This document shows, in pieces, positions 1 to 11,715 of a stretch of DNA of 64,000 nt. The notes beneath the pieces were generated by a model that searched no databases, was not told the DNA's origin, and saw only the letters and a program-made list of their open reading frames with translations. The translations under genes were made by a program, and so were the position numbers. Each line of letters opens with the position of its first letter. The stretch's first letter is position 1. This stretch comes from Azolla caroliniana (Eukaryota; Polypodiophyta): assembly GCA_043228905.1 (NCBI GenBank), contig JBHGNT010000013.1, forward strand, positions 15,872,001-15,936,000, written 5' to 3'.

Positions 1-447
1 GAACTTGGTGTAGGGTTATCATGTTGCCATTCGGCAGTCAGATGGGAACCTCTCTGATCCCTGTGATTACACACTCCTACCTATTTCTGAGTCGGATTGT
101 GTCGCTGGCGTCAGCCAAATAATTCAAAAACCATTTGATGTTCGGGGTTACATGAAATGTGGCACCGCAATCCAACAACCACATGTACGCGTCTTGTGTA
201 TTGTAGAGGACTTCTCCGATCATCAACCCCTCGAAGGAGAGGATTTCTCCCAATCGGGTGTCGACAACATTGACTTGGTTGCCAACTGGAGAGTGATTTG
301 AGTCAGATCTTCCTCGATTATGCTCGGATCGTCGACCACTCTCTTTTCTCTTGATCGACTAGCAGTTGGAAACATTGTGATCGGCTTTTTTGCAATGGGT
401 GCAGAAATTGCCTGATCAGCCCGTTCATGACTTTGACCGTTGTCGGT
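1..447 (-). pseudogene. Ty1/copia gag-protease fragment (left part)
   Basis: Read on the minus strand, this segment parallels the stretch near 17.86-18.19 kb of copia B1: the end of gag, then the retropepsin core, where the active-site triplet reads D-C-G in a context of the type WLLD..ATFHVTP. The frame is broken and the fragment runs off the left edge of the window. It is one half of an old copia body; the other half resumes at 1150 on the far side of a solo LTR that inserted here. It is a relic with no expected function. Assignment to copia is firm; assignment to the B1-like family rests on protein-level resemblance by eye. Confidence 0.75.
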
Positions 448-1149
448 TGACGGGAACCCAACGTTCCTTATGCGCAACGCTCGGCCACAACCAAGATTAT
501 TTTCATACACAGAAAATAGGAAATAGAACATGACACAAAGAGGAAGACAAATACACAGGAGGTTAACGTGGAAAACCCCAAACTAGGGGAAAAACCACGG
601 CAGCCCACAGGCTGCAAACTGTCACTATGTATGAATGTACAAAACAATGAGTTCACGGAGGCAACGACCTCGGACTCACGATCTTCGCCACAGGCGGCGG
701 TTACAACAGAGACAACGACCTCTTTCTCTCTCTCTCTCTCTCTGTACAGTTGTGCGCTCTCTCTTCTTCTTGCACCAACAAGGAGGAATAACAACACAAT
801 TAGTTTTGCCCTAAGTCATATTTATACTAATATGACTTTCCGGCTATTTACAAATATAGCCACAATGGGCTCTCAGAAACATATTTACGAATATGTCTCT
901 TCCTCCGGTTCATACCGGGTCTGCACCATCCGGCTCTCCGTAGCCAGGTACTCCTCATCCAGCATCCGGCTCTCCGTACCCGGGTACTCCTCATCCGGTT
1001 CATACCGGGCTTGCACCTTCCGGCTCTCCGTAGCTGGGTACTCCTCATCCGGTTCATACCGGGCCTGTATCATCCGGCTCTCCGTAGCCGAGTTTGTTCG
1101 TCGGCACTGTTCTTCTCCCTTCCCATCCGGAGGGACCTGTTTCCCAACA
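448..1149 (-). mobile_element. Solo LTR, copia A family
   Basis: A 702-bp LTR in reverse orientation, beginning TGTTGGGAAACAGG and ending CCCGTCA on the minus strand. It matches both LTRs of the complete copia A element at 49.9-55.5 kb along its length. It is flanked directly by TCGGT on both sides (443-447 and 1150-1154), and neither side carries a primer site or polypurine tract of its family, so it is a solo LTR left by LTR-LTR recombination. It interrupts an older copia gag/protease fragment. The U3 part holds a 54-bp repeat array. Confidence 0.93.
899..1097 (-). repeat. 54-bp tandem repeat array inside copia A solo LTR
   Basis: Three full and one shortened unit of a 54-bp repeat lie in the U3 region. 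Read on the minus strand each unit encodes 18 residues of the type DEEYPATESRMVQARYEP. One unit lacks about 20 bp. The same array occurs four times in the 5' LTR and three times in the 3' LTR of copia A. The array is GC-rich with CCGG repeats. Its role is unknown. Confidence 0.9.
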
Positions 1150-1353
1150 TCGGTCTCCCCTCATTGTCGATTGACTATGGTGTCGACAGGTTCTGTCGGC
1201 CTGTTCTTTCGATCAACTCGGTCGAGTGGTGGGCTTTTGCCGATTCATCGATGGTGAGTCCCATTGATTTTCGTCGAATATCCTCGGTGAGGATTGGTCG
1301 ATCGTCTCTACTTCTTTTGTTGCCGCCGAGTAGCCGGTCGTTGTGATACCACT
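1150..1353 (-). pseudogene. Copia gag 5' fragment with primer-binding site
   Basis: On the minus strand the degenerate primer site TGGTATCACA (1342-1351) is followed by a leader resembling that of copia B1 after 16983, then directly by a gag segment similar to B1 near 17.6 kb (LTEDIRRKSMGLTI-like). Most of gag between them is deleted. With 1-447 this forms one internally deleted copia relic split by the solo LTR. Confidence 0.7.
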
Positions 1354-1620
1354 TGTGGAATGAATGTGCGGAAGAAAGTGAGGACCTGTCGGTGAATGTG
1401 CACAACAAACAACACAGAGAGTATGGCAGAAGATATGACTGAAGCGTAGACACAATTCAAGCTCAAATGGAAGGTTTCGTTATTTCTGCTCTCTCTCTCT
1501 CTCTCTCTCTTAGAGACTCAATGTACAAGAATGATCAAGAGACTCACTTTACAACGTTAGGTTATTGCTTATATATTAAGCCCTAAATCTTTGGACGTGT
1601 TCACACTAGGATACAAAGTG
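1354..1620 (-). repeat. 5' LTR fragment of the same copia relic
   Basis: The LTR ends in CA two bases before the primer site, as expected for a copia 5' LTR. On the minus strand it has the TATA-like stretch AATATATAAGC and a GA tract, and aligns by eye with the 222-bp LTR at 16747-16968 (shared TTAGGGCTT, CCTAAC and TGTGAAC blocks). The U3 start is missing or blurred; a SINE-like sequence begins near 1620. Confidence 0.6.
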
Positions 1621-1623
1621 GAA

Positions 1624-1690
1624 GGAGTATAGCTTAGTTGGTAAGGTTGCCCAAGGGAGACCAAGTGGTCATGGGTTCAACCCCTACATT
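1624..1690 (+). repeat. tRNA-related SINE head (A box and B box)
   Basis: TAGCTTAGTTGG (1630-1641) fits a pol III A box and GGTTCAACCCC (1674-1684) fits a B box, at about 33 bp spacing. The sequence between does not form a convincing anticodon arm, so this is more likely a SINE head than a functional tRNA gene. The 3' end was not defined. Confidence 0.5.
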
Positions 1691-1748
1691 CCACATTGGC
1701 ATCGAGTGAAATAAGATATATCTATAGAGTAATAGAGGTGAGAAAATT

Positions 1749-1898
1749 GGGTTTCGAACCCAAGATGTAATGCTAGTAGTGTAAATGACTTACCATTAAG
1801 GTAAGCTAATTATGAGAGAGAGAGAGAGATTGATTGATTGATTGATTTGAATCCAAGACATTGTGTGACTAGTGTAATAACTTACCACAAGGTAAGGT

Positions 1899-1899
<1 letters not shown>
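1749..1899 (-). repeat. Two further tRNA-like SINE heads in reverse orientation
   Basis: On the minus strand two related units follow each other: one with TAGCTTACC (near 1801-1808) and GGGTTCGAAACCC (1749-1761), the other with TACCTTACC (near 1891-1899) and GGATTCAAATC (1842-1852). Both share the middle ACACTA.T..CA and sit next to GA repeats. They look like diverged copies of one pol III-type family. Confidence 0.4.

Positions 1900-1902
<3 letters not shown>

Positions 1903-1943
<41 letters not shown>
1903..1943. repeat. (GA)n microsatellite
   Basis: Uninterrupted GA dinucleotide run of about 41 bp directly after the SINE-like units. Confidence 0.98.
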
Positions 1944-1947
<4 letters not shown>

Positions 1948-2666
1948 AGTGGAAATTCTTTCCTTAATGGTGTTTGTCTTGCATGTTGGGAATTCAACAT
2001 GTTCCATTACCCATATGGTTAGTGGGTGACCATACTCCATTGTGACGTCCATTGTAAGTTGTGTCTTTCACACACATTTATTAATATAATTATGTGTTTT
2101 CATGAGAGAGAGAGATTATATTATCGTCTTCGGAGGTCAAATATGACCTATGAGACCAAAAATATTACATTTCACATGATATGCGTGAAAATGAGTAGCG
2201 ACTCTCGATGTTCAAGAACTTTACTAATAATGAATGTTGCAATCGAGAGTGCACATTGTGGTTGTGAGAGAAATTCGTGCAAGGATTGGGATCGGTCGAA
2301 GAGATGTGGAAAGCATAGTCGAATATGATCAAAGGCAGAGGATTGTAGCAAAGTGTGATACTCAGACTCTCGAAATTGTTTAGGGCAAAGTGTGCATAGC
2401 CGGCCACTCTCATCACTTATGCCCCACTGCCCCGTCGCACATTGCAATGCACGTGAGCTAAGTCGCATGGAAGCAATGGTTCGAATGGTAGATAACAGGA
2501 TGGGCTCTAACATGTATCGATGTGTACGGTTTCCCCGTTCCACGAAGAATATGGTTTTGTAGCTAGTTGCAACATGTGTAGTATAATGTGTGAAGTGTGA
2601 GCCTCCACATTTATCCCATGTCATGATACATTGGCGTTGCAAAAAGGCCTCATTTATAGAGGAATC

Positions 2667-2668
<2 letters not shown>
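1944..2668. other. Intergenic, nothing recognised
   Basis: No coding region, LTR end or repeat structure could be supported here. The long minus-strand ORF overlapping it is produced by the adjacent GA tract. Confidence 0.6.

Positions 2669-2736
<68 letters not shown>
2669..2736. repeat. (GA)n microsatellite, 68 bp
   Basis: Perfect GA dinucleotide run. It generates artefactual Leu-Ser ORFs on the minus strand. Confidence 0.99.
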
Positions 2737-2739
<3 letters not shown>

Positions 2740-5700
2740 ATTATGTATGTAAAAGGAGAATCGGATGGTGTTGTAGGTAACTTAAGGGGAGAGTAGAGAG
2801 GAAAGAAGTATGAAAACAGAATGGCAATGGAAAATTGATACAATATACTTTTGAATGCTTCAGTTATTTAGGATCTATTTGGGACAACTAGTAGTGGGAG
2901 TTACAAACTGTCTTTCTTATTCCATGCATGAAATATGGCTTAAATATTGTTGGTATGGAGTCTCTTTTGGTTGCCATTCATGCTAATGCACAATGGGAAA
3001 GGATGGTTCCTTTATGCATTACACAAGACATGCTCACCAATTTCATCACAAATTGTTTAAATAACCATGGTCGTAGCTTATTAAATTCATGTTAGTGCGA
3101 GGTCATGTGTCGAATTTTGGGTTATATGTTATGTTCAAATAACCGTTCCTTATTCAATTACATGTAACTATGATGGTTGCATTTGGGTTTAATGTTATAA
3201 TTATGATGAACGTGTACTTCTCAATTAAGGGTTTAATGTTATGTTCGTGATAAACATTTAGTTCACAATAATGTGCAATATAGTTTGCTCCTAAAATAAT
3301 GGCTTTATTGGATAACTATCCTCAACCGAAAGGTTCAAAACAATAAACATTGATGTATTGTGATTCATGGAAATGGAGACAAAAATATAATATGGTATGT
3401 AAGACAACAATGTAGATTTTGTTAAGGATGATATCTACATAAAGTAGGAAAGGTAATAAATATGATATTAGCAAAAAATAGGAAAGCTTGGTACAATATG
3501 GTTACAAACATAACACTAGATTGAGGCTTTTGTGGCATTTGGCCAAAGGAGGCTATAAAAGTAATCTCATATTATACAATTAACCGACACATGAATTAAT
3601 CAAGGAGTTGCGTTTGGTTATTCTCCCTCTTCTTGAACTCTCATTCATCTTGATAGCTCCTCCAAATCTAACACTTGGTGATCTTGTTGCAATACGGCTT
3701 GGACCTTGATATGACAATGATGGCATCAAAGTGATGGTGATAGAAAGGTGGTATGTGATGATTTGGACCACTACATAAATGGGGAAAATGATGATAATGT
3801 GGGGACAATTGAGATGACGACCAATGAAATGAAGATAATGATGATGACCTAATGATAATGGTGATTCCTACATCAATGGTGATAGTGAATCATTCAATCA
3901 AACAATCAAGAAGAATGAACCAAAGATAAACAAGAAAGTGCCACTCCTTGTTAGTTCAAAATTCCACAACCAAAGCAAATAAAAGCAACACCATATTGTA
4001 TCATGAAATTGTCACTTGTTAATCAAAGTGGTCTCTTGTCATATCTCTTTCTCGTTGGTTCCTCTTTCTTTCACAAACCCCATCTAGGGTGGAAACACCT
4101 CCAAGAAATTCACTCAAGCAAGAGGAAATACATTTTTCTTCATTTGGGGAAGGAAATTATTAGGAGAGCAACATGCAATAAATTTATGCAAACAGTGTAA
4201 GGGATGTCGATGAATCAACACAAGAAGAGAAAAGAGAAGTGTCTACAAGCTAGGAGTGTAGTTGATCTTTCTAAGAAATTTATAAGTTGGGATTTAATAT
4301 CCATCCCCTTTATGTATGTAGAGGTGTCATTCCATGTCTTTGTATCTCTAAGAGAAACTGCTTCAGTGAGAGTTGGTTAACAAACTTTATTTCTTTGAGC
4401 GAGTTGTATGCACAATGTATAATGTATTAAGAGCCGCATGTCTACATAGATAGTGATCTTCACTCTCTTACCCCATGAGTGAATGTATTGTCAACTTAGT
4501 TTTAATCTCAAGTTGATGGGTTGAGACCTTGAGTTGCCTAATGATGCTTCACATGATATGTACAATATAGGGTCACTATATCCATGATGTCATCATTATA
4601 TTTTTCTAATTATGTGAAAGATGTATGTGTGGAATGTCAATATCCTAATGCAAAGTGGAAGGCATTCAACGTCAAAACAATTGGCCTCAAACCTTTATAC
4701 CATTGAGGAGTTTCACGGCCCTTACTAATCATTGTACATGTTATCCTAAGGATACATGGTATTCACTTCAAAGGTTACTTGTTTACATTAGTGATTAAGG
4801 CATGTGCTAATATGTACTTTTAGTGGATAGAATGTATTTATAATCTAGTGATTTGTTACACATGGCATCATTGTCAAGTGAAAATGTCAGTCCTACATAC
4901 GTAATGTACAATCAAAATATGCCCCATCAACTTGTTGCAATGGAGATTAGGTTGGCAAGTAGCTTGTAGTTGGTGAGATGAGTGAGAGAGGATGACAACC
5001 ACTCTTGACGGTGTTGATGGAGTGAACTAGTTCGCGTGATGAACTGTCCTCTTACACTCACTCTAGCACATTAAATCATTAATTAATCATATTAACGGAA
5101 AAATGTACGTTCTCAAAACTAATAACTCAATTCCTTAATAATAAAAAACACAACAAATATATATAACCACAACATAATCATATTCTCTAATGAAAGACAA
5201 TGACCAATAAAAGATGAACCTTAGATACCCATAATAAAAACCTAGGGTTCGAGCTCTTAACTTAGGTTAGGGTCAAAGCTTAATGAAAGTGGGAGAGAGA
5301 GATATTTAGACCAACAATGACCTCTATGGTCTTTTACATGATTTAGGTCATAGACTCTTTGTCTCTTGCCACTAAAATTGTCCCCTAGGTGCCACTTCAT
5401 ATGTCAACATGGTTAGTCTATCTTTTGTAGGCAATTTGTTGGTTTCTGGATCACGGCTTGTTTAGCAAGTGGATATAGAGTGCCAAAGAAAAGAAGAGCC
5501 GGTTGGTTTTCATCAACGCTTCTTCTGCCAGTTCACCGGTTTTACCCAAAGCTCGTATTTCTCTAGGAAGGCATGGGAAGTGAAGTGTATTACAGGTAAA
5601 CTATCCCACTCACTATATGATACTGTAAATGTGAACTATCATGGAAACCTTGCCAATCCTAGTTGTCTAAAATTCCTTGCTAACGTTTAAACTTGTTTTT

Positions 5701-6866
5701 TTCAAAGACTCAAAAACAAATAGACAAACTTTAAGTTCATATCGGCCTTAGAGTAATGCTAAAAGTGTGAATAAGGCTTAGAATCCTCCATTGGGAAGAG
5801 TATGGAGTGATTCAGGTGAATTTATTTATTGAGCATAAAAGAAGAATTAGAAATAAAATTTAAAATGATTGATTTTAAAAAATTAATAAAGAAATAAACA
5901 AGATATATGTACATATATTATCATTTAAGTAAAGAAGAACTAAATCTTTCATTTTGAAATGTTCGTGCTAAACACGTGGCAAACCTATCTAAAATTTATT
6001 CTCGACAAACAACATTCAAATATATAGTATGTGAAAGACTATTTTTTATGTGACATATGTACAAATGATGCATCACATTTTGAAGTGATGCTTACTTTGT
6101 ATTTATTCAGCTATAAATCCAAGCTATCCTCTCCATGTTGATGGTCAATGGAGTGTTATTCGTTAGATGTGGATTGTATTTGACAACGAGGATTGAAATA
6201 TATTAATACAAACATCTTGTAAGCAATTTATTAGTCAAGATCATAGGGTTTGCTACCATTACATGTTGAGAACAATTAGTTACAAATTAAGAATTGAATA
6301 TACAGAAATGTAGATTGTCATGTCATAGAACACCTGGAGAGCTCAAGGACTTTTGGATTATTACTTTTAGTCATAAGCAAATAAATAAAAGATGAAGTGT
6401 AACCTATTTATTTATGTATTACAAGGCAAATACATCATGGGGAAGTGATGTTGGCTTTATACTTATTGAATTTATGATTCATAGTGTCATTTGTAAGATT
6501 CGGACTAATCTTGACAACTAGGAGCAAAGAATTGACATGTTGTTAATAACTCACCAGGATCATAGTGATTGTAGTTGCTATTAAATAATGCTAACAATTA
6601 GCTACAAACGTAGGATTTATTTGCATGACACGGGAGGTTTCATCGTTTGTACACACACACACACATAATGTGGACACTTTGAGAAAGCAAAAGAAGCTTT
6701 TGATCGAATTCCTAGTCATGATGATATATCTTGTCATAATCTAGAAGGAAGCTAAGTGGATATTATTATTTAGTCATAAACAAATATGGAACCAATACAT
6801 GTGTCCAAATGTATGCTAAATGTGCACACTAATTAAGAATAGAAAAAGCTTTTGATCAAATGATAT
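2737..6866. other. AT-rich intergenic DNA, no gene seen
   Basis: Over 4 kb of low-GC DNA with stops in all frames, no LTR termini, no RNA-gene signature and no recognisable protein similarity. Short ORFs at 4003-4200 and 5469-5690 show no known motif and are not called. Confidence 0.6.
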
Positions 6867-7087
6867 TGATGTTTCAAACTTGAATATCAAGATTGCAAAC
6901 CACTATATAGTATGTAGTGAATTAACTTGACAACAAATTTTTGTTTATAAATTACATGTTATGAAGATTGAAAACTTGATGTTTCAAACTTGAATATCAA
7001 GATTGCAAACCACTATATAGTATGTTTCAAACTTGTTTGACTCCAAATTTTTGTTTATAAATTACATGTTATGAAAATTGAAAACTT
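6867..7087. repeat. Tandem duplication, 110-bp period
   Basis: The block starting TTGATGTTTCAAACTTG and ending GATTGAAAACTT occurs twice in tandem (about 6867-6976 and 6977-7086). The second copy has a small internal difference after TATAGTATG. Confidence 0.85.
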
Positions 7088-7494
7088 TAATTAGTTCCCT
7101 TAAAGTATCAACCCCCTTAATTCCTAGATAGTTTCTTGACAAATCCGGTTTGTGTACCAATTTTCTTAGGTCGGAAAATCTATTTGTGTTGAAGATTACT
7201 TGGGTACGGAAATACTTTTGTGATAGGTTTGAAATGCCATAGATACATTGAAGATTTTTACACATTTGTGATAGGTTTGTAGTGCCAAAACATAGAAGAT
7301 TTTTTGTGCATTTTGAAGTTGGGGATGAAGTAGATTAGCTTTTTATTGTGCTCTCAGAAGAGTTTGGTCATATCTCATTCATACATGAGATAGAAAGACT
7401 CTACTTAAAAGCCAAAAGAAGAAAGAAATATTAACGTCTTCTAAGACCCAATGTGAAAAGTCAGCGAAGGTACACCTCATTGAAGGCATGCAAA

Positions 7495-7832
7495 GATTCT
7501 CGTCTAGTGGAGTGAACATGATGGTGCAAATTTCACTTTCATGTGTGGCTTGGAGATGGTTGACACACATTTGATTTCTTGTAAGCCAATGAGGAGAGGG
7601 GCAACAAGGTTACACATCAACGCATTGAGGATTGGGGCAACACGTAGTTGGGTAACATGTAAAGATTCTCGTCTAGTGGAGCGGACATGATGGAGCAAGT
7701 TTCACCTTTCATGTGTGGCTTCGAGATGGTTGACACACATTTGATTTCTTGGAAGGTAGTGTGGAGAGGGGCAATGAGGTTACACATCAAATGCACCGAG
7801 GATTTGGGCAACGTGTAGTTGGGTTGGAAGAG
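7495..7832. repeat. Tandem duplication, 169-bp period
   Basis: GATTCTCGTCTAGTGGAG at 7495 recurs at 7664, followed by near-identical sequence including CATGTGTGGCTT and GGTTACACATCAA. The two copies have diverged by scattered substitutions. Confidence 0.85.
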
Positions 7833-8072
7833 AGGTAACCAGAGAGGAGTAGATGGAATGATGTACAAAGAAGTGATACAATCTCATACTTTAATAACAT
7901 ACTAGTTGGGTTGGGAGAGAGGTAATCAACAAGGAGTAGGCGGAATAATGTACAAAGTTGTGAAGCAATCTCATGCTTTAGCGTAGTTGGGTTGGGAGAG
8001 AGGTAAGCGGAGAGGAGTAAGCGGAAGGCGGAATGATGTACGAAATAGTGACGCGATCTCATACTTTAGCAT
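7813..8072. repeat. Three tandem copies of an 81-88-bp unit
   Basis: TAGTTGGGTTGG.AGAGAGGTAA begins units near 7815, 7903 and 7984. Each unit continues with a GGAGTAG.CGGAAT.ATGTAC block and ends CAATCTCAT.CTTTA. It follows directly on the 169-bp duplication, so this is a locally unstable stretch. Confidence 0.85.
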
Positions 8073-8093
8073 AGTGTTGTTGTTTTTTTGTTT

Positions 8094-8108
8094 GGGGGGG
8101 GGGGGGGG
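8094..8108. repeat. Poly-G run
   Basis: Fifteen consecutive G bases; could also be a consensus-length artefact. Confidence 0.95.
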
Positions 8109-8461
8109 AGACAATATGGAACTATGCTAACTTAACTAATAGTATAACAAATGAAATATATTGTGAAATGTACATAAGAGATCAAAACCAACCTAGTTAA
8201 CTTCTTACTTCTTACTTCTTACTCAATTTATAGTTCATACAAAGGTACCCATTTGGGTTGGCTTAGGTACATGCACCCTAAAAAGGGTATTGCTAAAAGG
8301 GTGGCACAAAGGAACACATGCACACCACAATATATTAGTTGTATATGGGAAAAGTAAGGTAAGGTTTGGGCCCTTATTTATGTGTGTGTGAAGTGTTGTG
8401 TTTGTTGAGCATGTTGCATCATCTACTTCTCTCACAATTCCCTCTTAATCCGCTGTTTCAA
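8109..8461. other. Intergenic upstream of the lipid-transfer-protein relic
   Basis: AT-rich, no coding region. Contains a short CTTCTTACTTCTTACT simple repeat near 8203-8222 and nothing else recognised. Confidence 0.6.
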
Positions 8462-8474
8462 TGTGTATAAATAA
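8462..8474 (+). promoter_or_regulatory. TATA-box-like sequence
   Basis: TGTATAAATAAGG lies about 200 bp upstream of the lipid-transfer-protein relic on the same strand and could be its former core promoter. Confidence 0.35.
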
Positions 8475-8578
8475 GGATGATATACCCAAAAAAAAAAAGA
8501 GCGTTAATAAAAAAGAAGAAGAATATTGACATAACGCTCCCGCTCGATTTCGAGCCCACGACCTCCCCTTCCCAAAGC

Positions 8579-8598
8579 ATATATATATATATATATAT
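8579..8598. repeat. (AT)n microsatellite
   Basis: Short AT dinucleotide run in the putative 5' leader of the lipid-transfer-protein relic. Confidence 0.95.
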
Positions 8599-8675
8599 GA
8601 AATATATAAGACATTCCTACGCCGACGAAACGTCCGTCCGTCCGTCTTCTCCGTCTCTCTCGCCGGCTCATTTTT

Positions 8676-8840
8676 TTGGCCGTCTCTCGCGCCGCCACCA
8701 GAAGGGACGCCGCGGCGCGCCTGCTGATCTTTGCGATGTGCATCGTGGCGATCATGGCTCCTTCTTCCGCCACGGACGACGTGTCGTGCGCCGGCGTGAA
8801 GACGGCCCTGGCGCCCTGCGTGTCCTTCCTGAAGAAGAAG
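8676..8840 (+). pseudogene. Truncated type 1 non-specific lipid-transfer protein
   Basis: The frame encodes an Arg-rich N-terminus, a hydrophobic signal-peptide core (ARLLIFAMCIVAIMA), an SSA-type cleavage region and then the start of the mature protein, VSCAGVKTALAPCVSFL. The two cysteines are separated by nine residues, as at the start of type 1 nsLTPs, which normally continue for about 90 residues with eight cysteines. Here similarity stops after about 20 mature residues and simple-sequence DNA follows. The position where the initiator ATG is expected reads TTG, and no in-frame ATG lies between it and the upstream stop at 8607; an internal ATG exists at 8736. Family members are secreted and bind lipids; this copy cannot fold and is a relic or a broken first exon. 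Confidence 0.65.
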
Positions 8841-8844
8841 GGCT

Positions 8845-8932
8845 CCCATAGCCCATTAGCCATTAGCCATAGCCCATTAGCCCATTATCCATCGCCCATA
8901 GCCCATTAGCCCATTAGCCATCGCCATCGCCA
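8845..8932. repeat. Degenerate AGCCCATTAGCCAT repeat
   Basis: Several imperfect copies of AGCCCATTAGCCAT/AGCCATCGCC directly abut the truncated lipid-transfer-protein frame and probably mark the breakpoint. Confidence 0.9.
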
Positions 8933-8934
8933 TT

Positions 8935-11298
8935 CATTTCCCCCTTCTATGTTATTTCATCAATTTATTTGATGGCACTTTGTCGCTTCTAGCGCTTTTG
9001 TCCTGGTGTTTTTTGTGTTTTGCTTGGTTTTGACTCTCGACTGACCCTACATTTTGTTATGGTCTCCCCCATCTGTAAATATTTGATCACGTTTTTCTGA
9101 ATGTTGCTCACGTTTCTCGATCCTTTTTTTTGTCTTACTTGAGAACCTCTTCACGAGACTATCACTTATGTGCATGTGCGTACGTGAGTGTGTGAATACA
9201 CGAGCATGTGGGGCAATACATTACTCTCTCTATGTGTGAGCATGTGGGGTCCTCATTTCTTCTTAATCATTGTTAATTAAGTTCGAGAATCTTGTTTACA
9301 TACATGTGCACCCATGCGTGCGCACCGACACATATTTAAGATTCATAACCTATGTGCTTCACGTGAAATTCCATGTGATTAGGAGCCTAAGTTTTATTTT
9401 CGAGCTAGCAATTTGCGATGTTTAGATTCACGATTTAAACCTCATCAAATTTCTTATATCTATGTATATTACAAGTAGTAAAACTTGCACTTCACAGAAA
9501 GGTAAGGATGATGTTAGTTTTGGATGATGGGGACCAATTACTTTCAACAACCTTTGCAAAGGCAATTCATTTGCCTTAAACATAATGCTAATAAAAAATA
9601 CACACATGTTAATGTCCTTTCTCTAATGCTCTTTTCTACTCCCCTCATTTGTCTCTCTATTTAAAGTGCGACAAGACTTAAGATTGACAATCTGACAATC
9701 ATCAAAAGTCGAACGTTTGAATCTATTTTCGCCAGTATTCTCATGTCTTTGTCTATCATTTGATGGTAGAACTTAGACAAGGATTATGTTAGACACCTGG
9801 CAAGCATTAAACTTCTGGAACACATAAAAGGAGGTGACATTAACCAAGGCATCAATCAAGAAAATGGTACAAGGTTGAAAGTTAGATAACTTCAAGAACG
9901 GCATTATTCATGAGAATGGTAGAAAGGTTGGTTAGAAATTTGAATGTAAAATAAGAACTTTCTACAAGGAGTAATAAAAAGATGAATGTAAGAAGAGAAT
10001 CTTGTGGCCACAAAGATCAATATTCAAAACATGTGTTTATAGCTTATTCAAGGAATGAAAATTAACATGACCAAATCGAAAATGAAAAAGAGATACATAT
10101 AACAAGTTTGGTCGTGTTGATAACTCCAAAAACTAGTTGGACATCTCACTTCTCTAATATTATTATCACAGAAAGAGTCTCGACTTAACTTTTGATGTTA
10201 TATATTTTATGGAGTTATGTCCCGCTCTTCTCATAGGTGTTTGTGTGGGCATCACCTAATCCTAAGCTCTTGAACTCTCTCCCATGCGAACCCTTAAGGT
10301 GAGTTTATTTGCTTTTGGAGATGGTCTTTGGGCTTAATGTGGTGGAGTTATGTTAAAATCTGCTTTGTTCCAATGAGTACAAATATGGTTGGATGCAATG
10401 CAATGGTTCAAACCTCTCTCGAAATGTATATGCCCCCACTATTATAGTATAGAGTACATCTCTTTGGATATAATGTTCCTCTCACTTTATTTCCCTCCCA
10501 CATAGCTGGCATGTCTATATTCCGAGCAAGGTACATTTTGTCCAAATGGTTGTACAGTACCAAAGCAAAAGGTTTGTGGTCCTGTATACATATATTGAAC
10601 TCATCATATATCTCGTTGGGGGGTGGGGGTGCCCATTCAATCTTTCTCAGCAAATACGTAAGCTTTTATCGCCTGTGCCTCTCTCGATAACAATGACGAC
10701 AAGGTTAAGCGGAAGCCTTGAAGTGTGGCCATGATGGCAAAGTGTCAATTGAAGCCAAACCTTCTCTTGATGATAATGATGACAAGATTAAGCCTTGAAG
10801 TGGGGCCACTATGGGAAAGTGTCGATCGAAGCCGAAATTCAGGTGGCCATGGGTAACACCCAAAAGCCAAGACTTCGAGGGCCCTTGGAAAAGAGCGAAA
10901 AAGAGAAAGGCGAAAAAAGATTTAGCAAAAGTTTGAGTAGCTCCCTTTTTCTTTTGGGTAGTGCTTTGATTAGATTTGAGTTGGACATATATGTCTAGTT
11001 CAGCACACATGTGTGTTTGTTTGTTTCTTTTTGTTGTTGAAGAAATTTCACACATGATGAAGAAATTTGTACAAATGAAATTCATAACAAAAATACCTAC
11101 ATCATCCCTGATTATGCCCATGTATGATGTGTCTTTATGTACCCAAATTTCTATTATGTTTTTCTTTCTAGTGTTTTTTGGACTCCACAATTGTGTCGCT
11201 GTGAATGGATGGGTAAGGTTTGATGATTAAAGTTGAGCACGAGCTCACATCCATGACATATGCGGTGATGGGAGGAAACCAACTCAAATAATTCAAAG
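8935..11298. other. Intergenic, no gene seen
   Basis: AT-rich, with no convincing coding region. Near 10686-10800 there is an imperfect tandem duplication of about 90 bp sharing AAG.TTAAG...CCTTGAAGTG.GGCCA. ORFs at 10408-10653 and 10705-11190 show no known motif. Confidence 0.6.
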
Positions 11299-11347
11299 CA
11301 TACATACATACATACATACATACATACATACATACATACATACATAC
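11299..11347. repeat. (CATA)n tetranucleotide repeat
   Basis: About twelve copies of CATA in a row. Confidence 0.98.
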
Positions 11348-11479
11348 TGATACAAGCAAGCAATCAATGGGGGGGTAGTAATCATATGCTGTAATTAAAG
11401 GATTTCAAAGCCTGAACCGAAAATGCCCTACATAATTATGTCGCAAAAGAAACCTATAAATTAAACAAAAAGTCCCTGT

Positions 11480-11550
11480 GTTTATTTATATACACCGTCT
11501 GTGTTTGGGTGCGTCGTCGTCTATCTGTGTATATATGTATATATGATCGA
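11480..11550 (+). promoter_or_regulatory. Candidate core promoter of the kinase gene
   Basis: TTATTTATATACACC (about 11483-11495) and TGTATATATGTATATATG (about 11527-11544) are TATA-like and lie 170-230 bp upstream of the kinase ATG, leaving room for a pyrimidine-rich leader (CTCCTCCTCCTC near 11631). No experimental signal can be read from sequence. Confidence 0.35.
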
Positions 11551-11715
11551 AACTCAGGGGGGGAAAAAGAGAAAGAAGGAGAACCCCAACCCAAACACAT
11601 CAATCCTTTGTCTTAATTTTGTTAAATCCTTCTCCTCCTCCTCTAATCACTTACTCTTAATCATTCGCTAATTACCGTTTCCGGTCTTGTACGGGCCTAG
11701 TTAATCAATCCGCCC

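Noticed and set aside
1624-1690. Functional tRNA gene
   Set aside because: A and B boxes are present but no convincing anticodon stem-loop or acceptor stem pairing was found, and related copies lie nearby, as for a SINE.
2172-2843. 223-codon minus-strand ORF with a long Leu-Ser run
   Set aside because: It exists because the (GA)n microsatellite is open in this frame; there is no other protein-like feature.
8445-8863. Minus-strand ORFs over the lipid-transfer-protein relic
   Set aside because: Antisense to a recognisable signal peptide and CX9C motif, and passing through an AT microsatellite.
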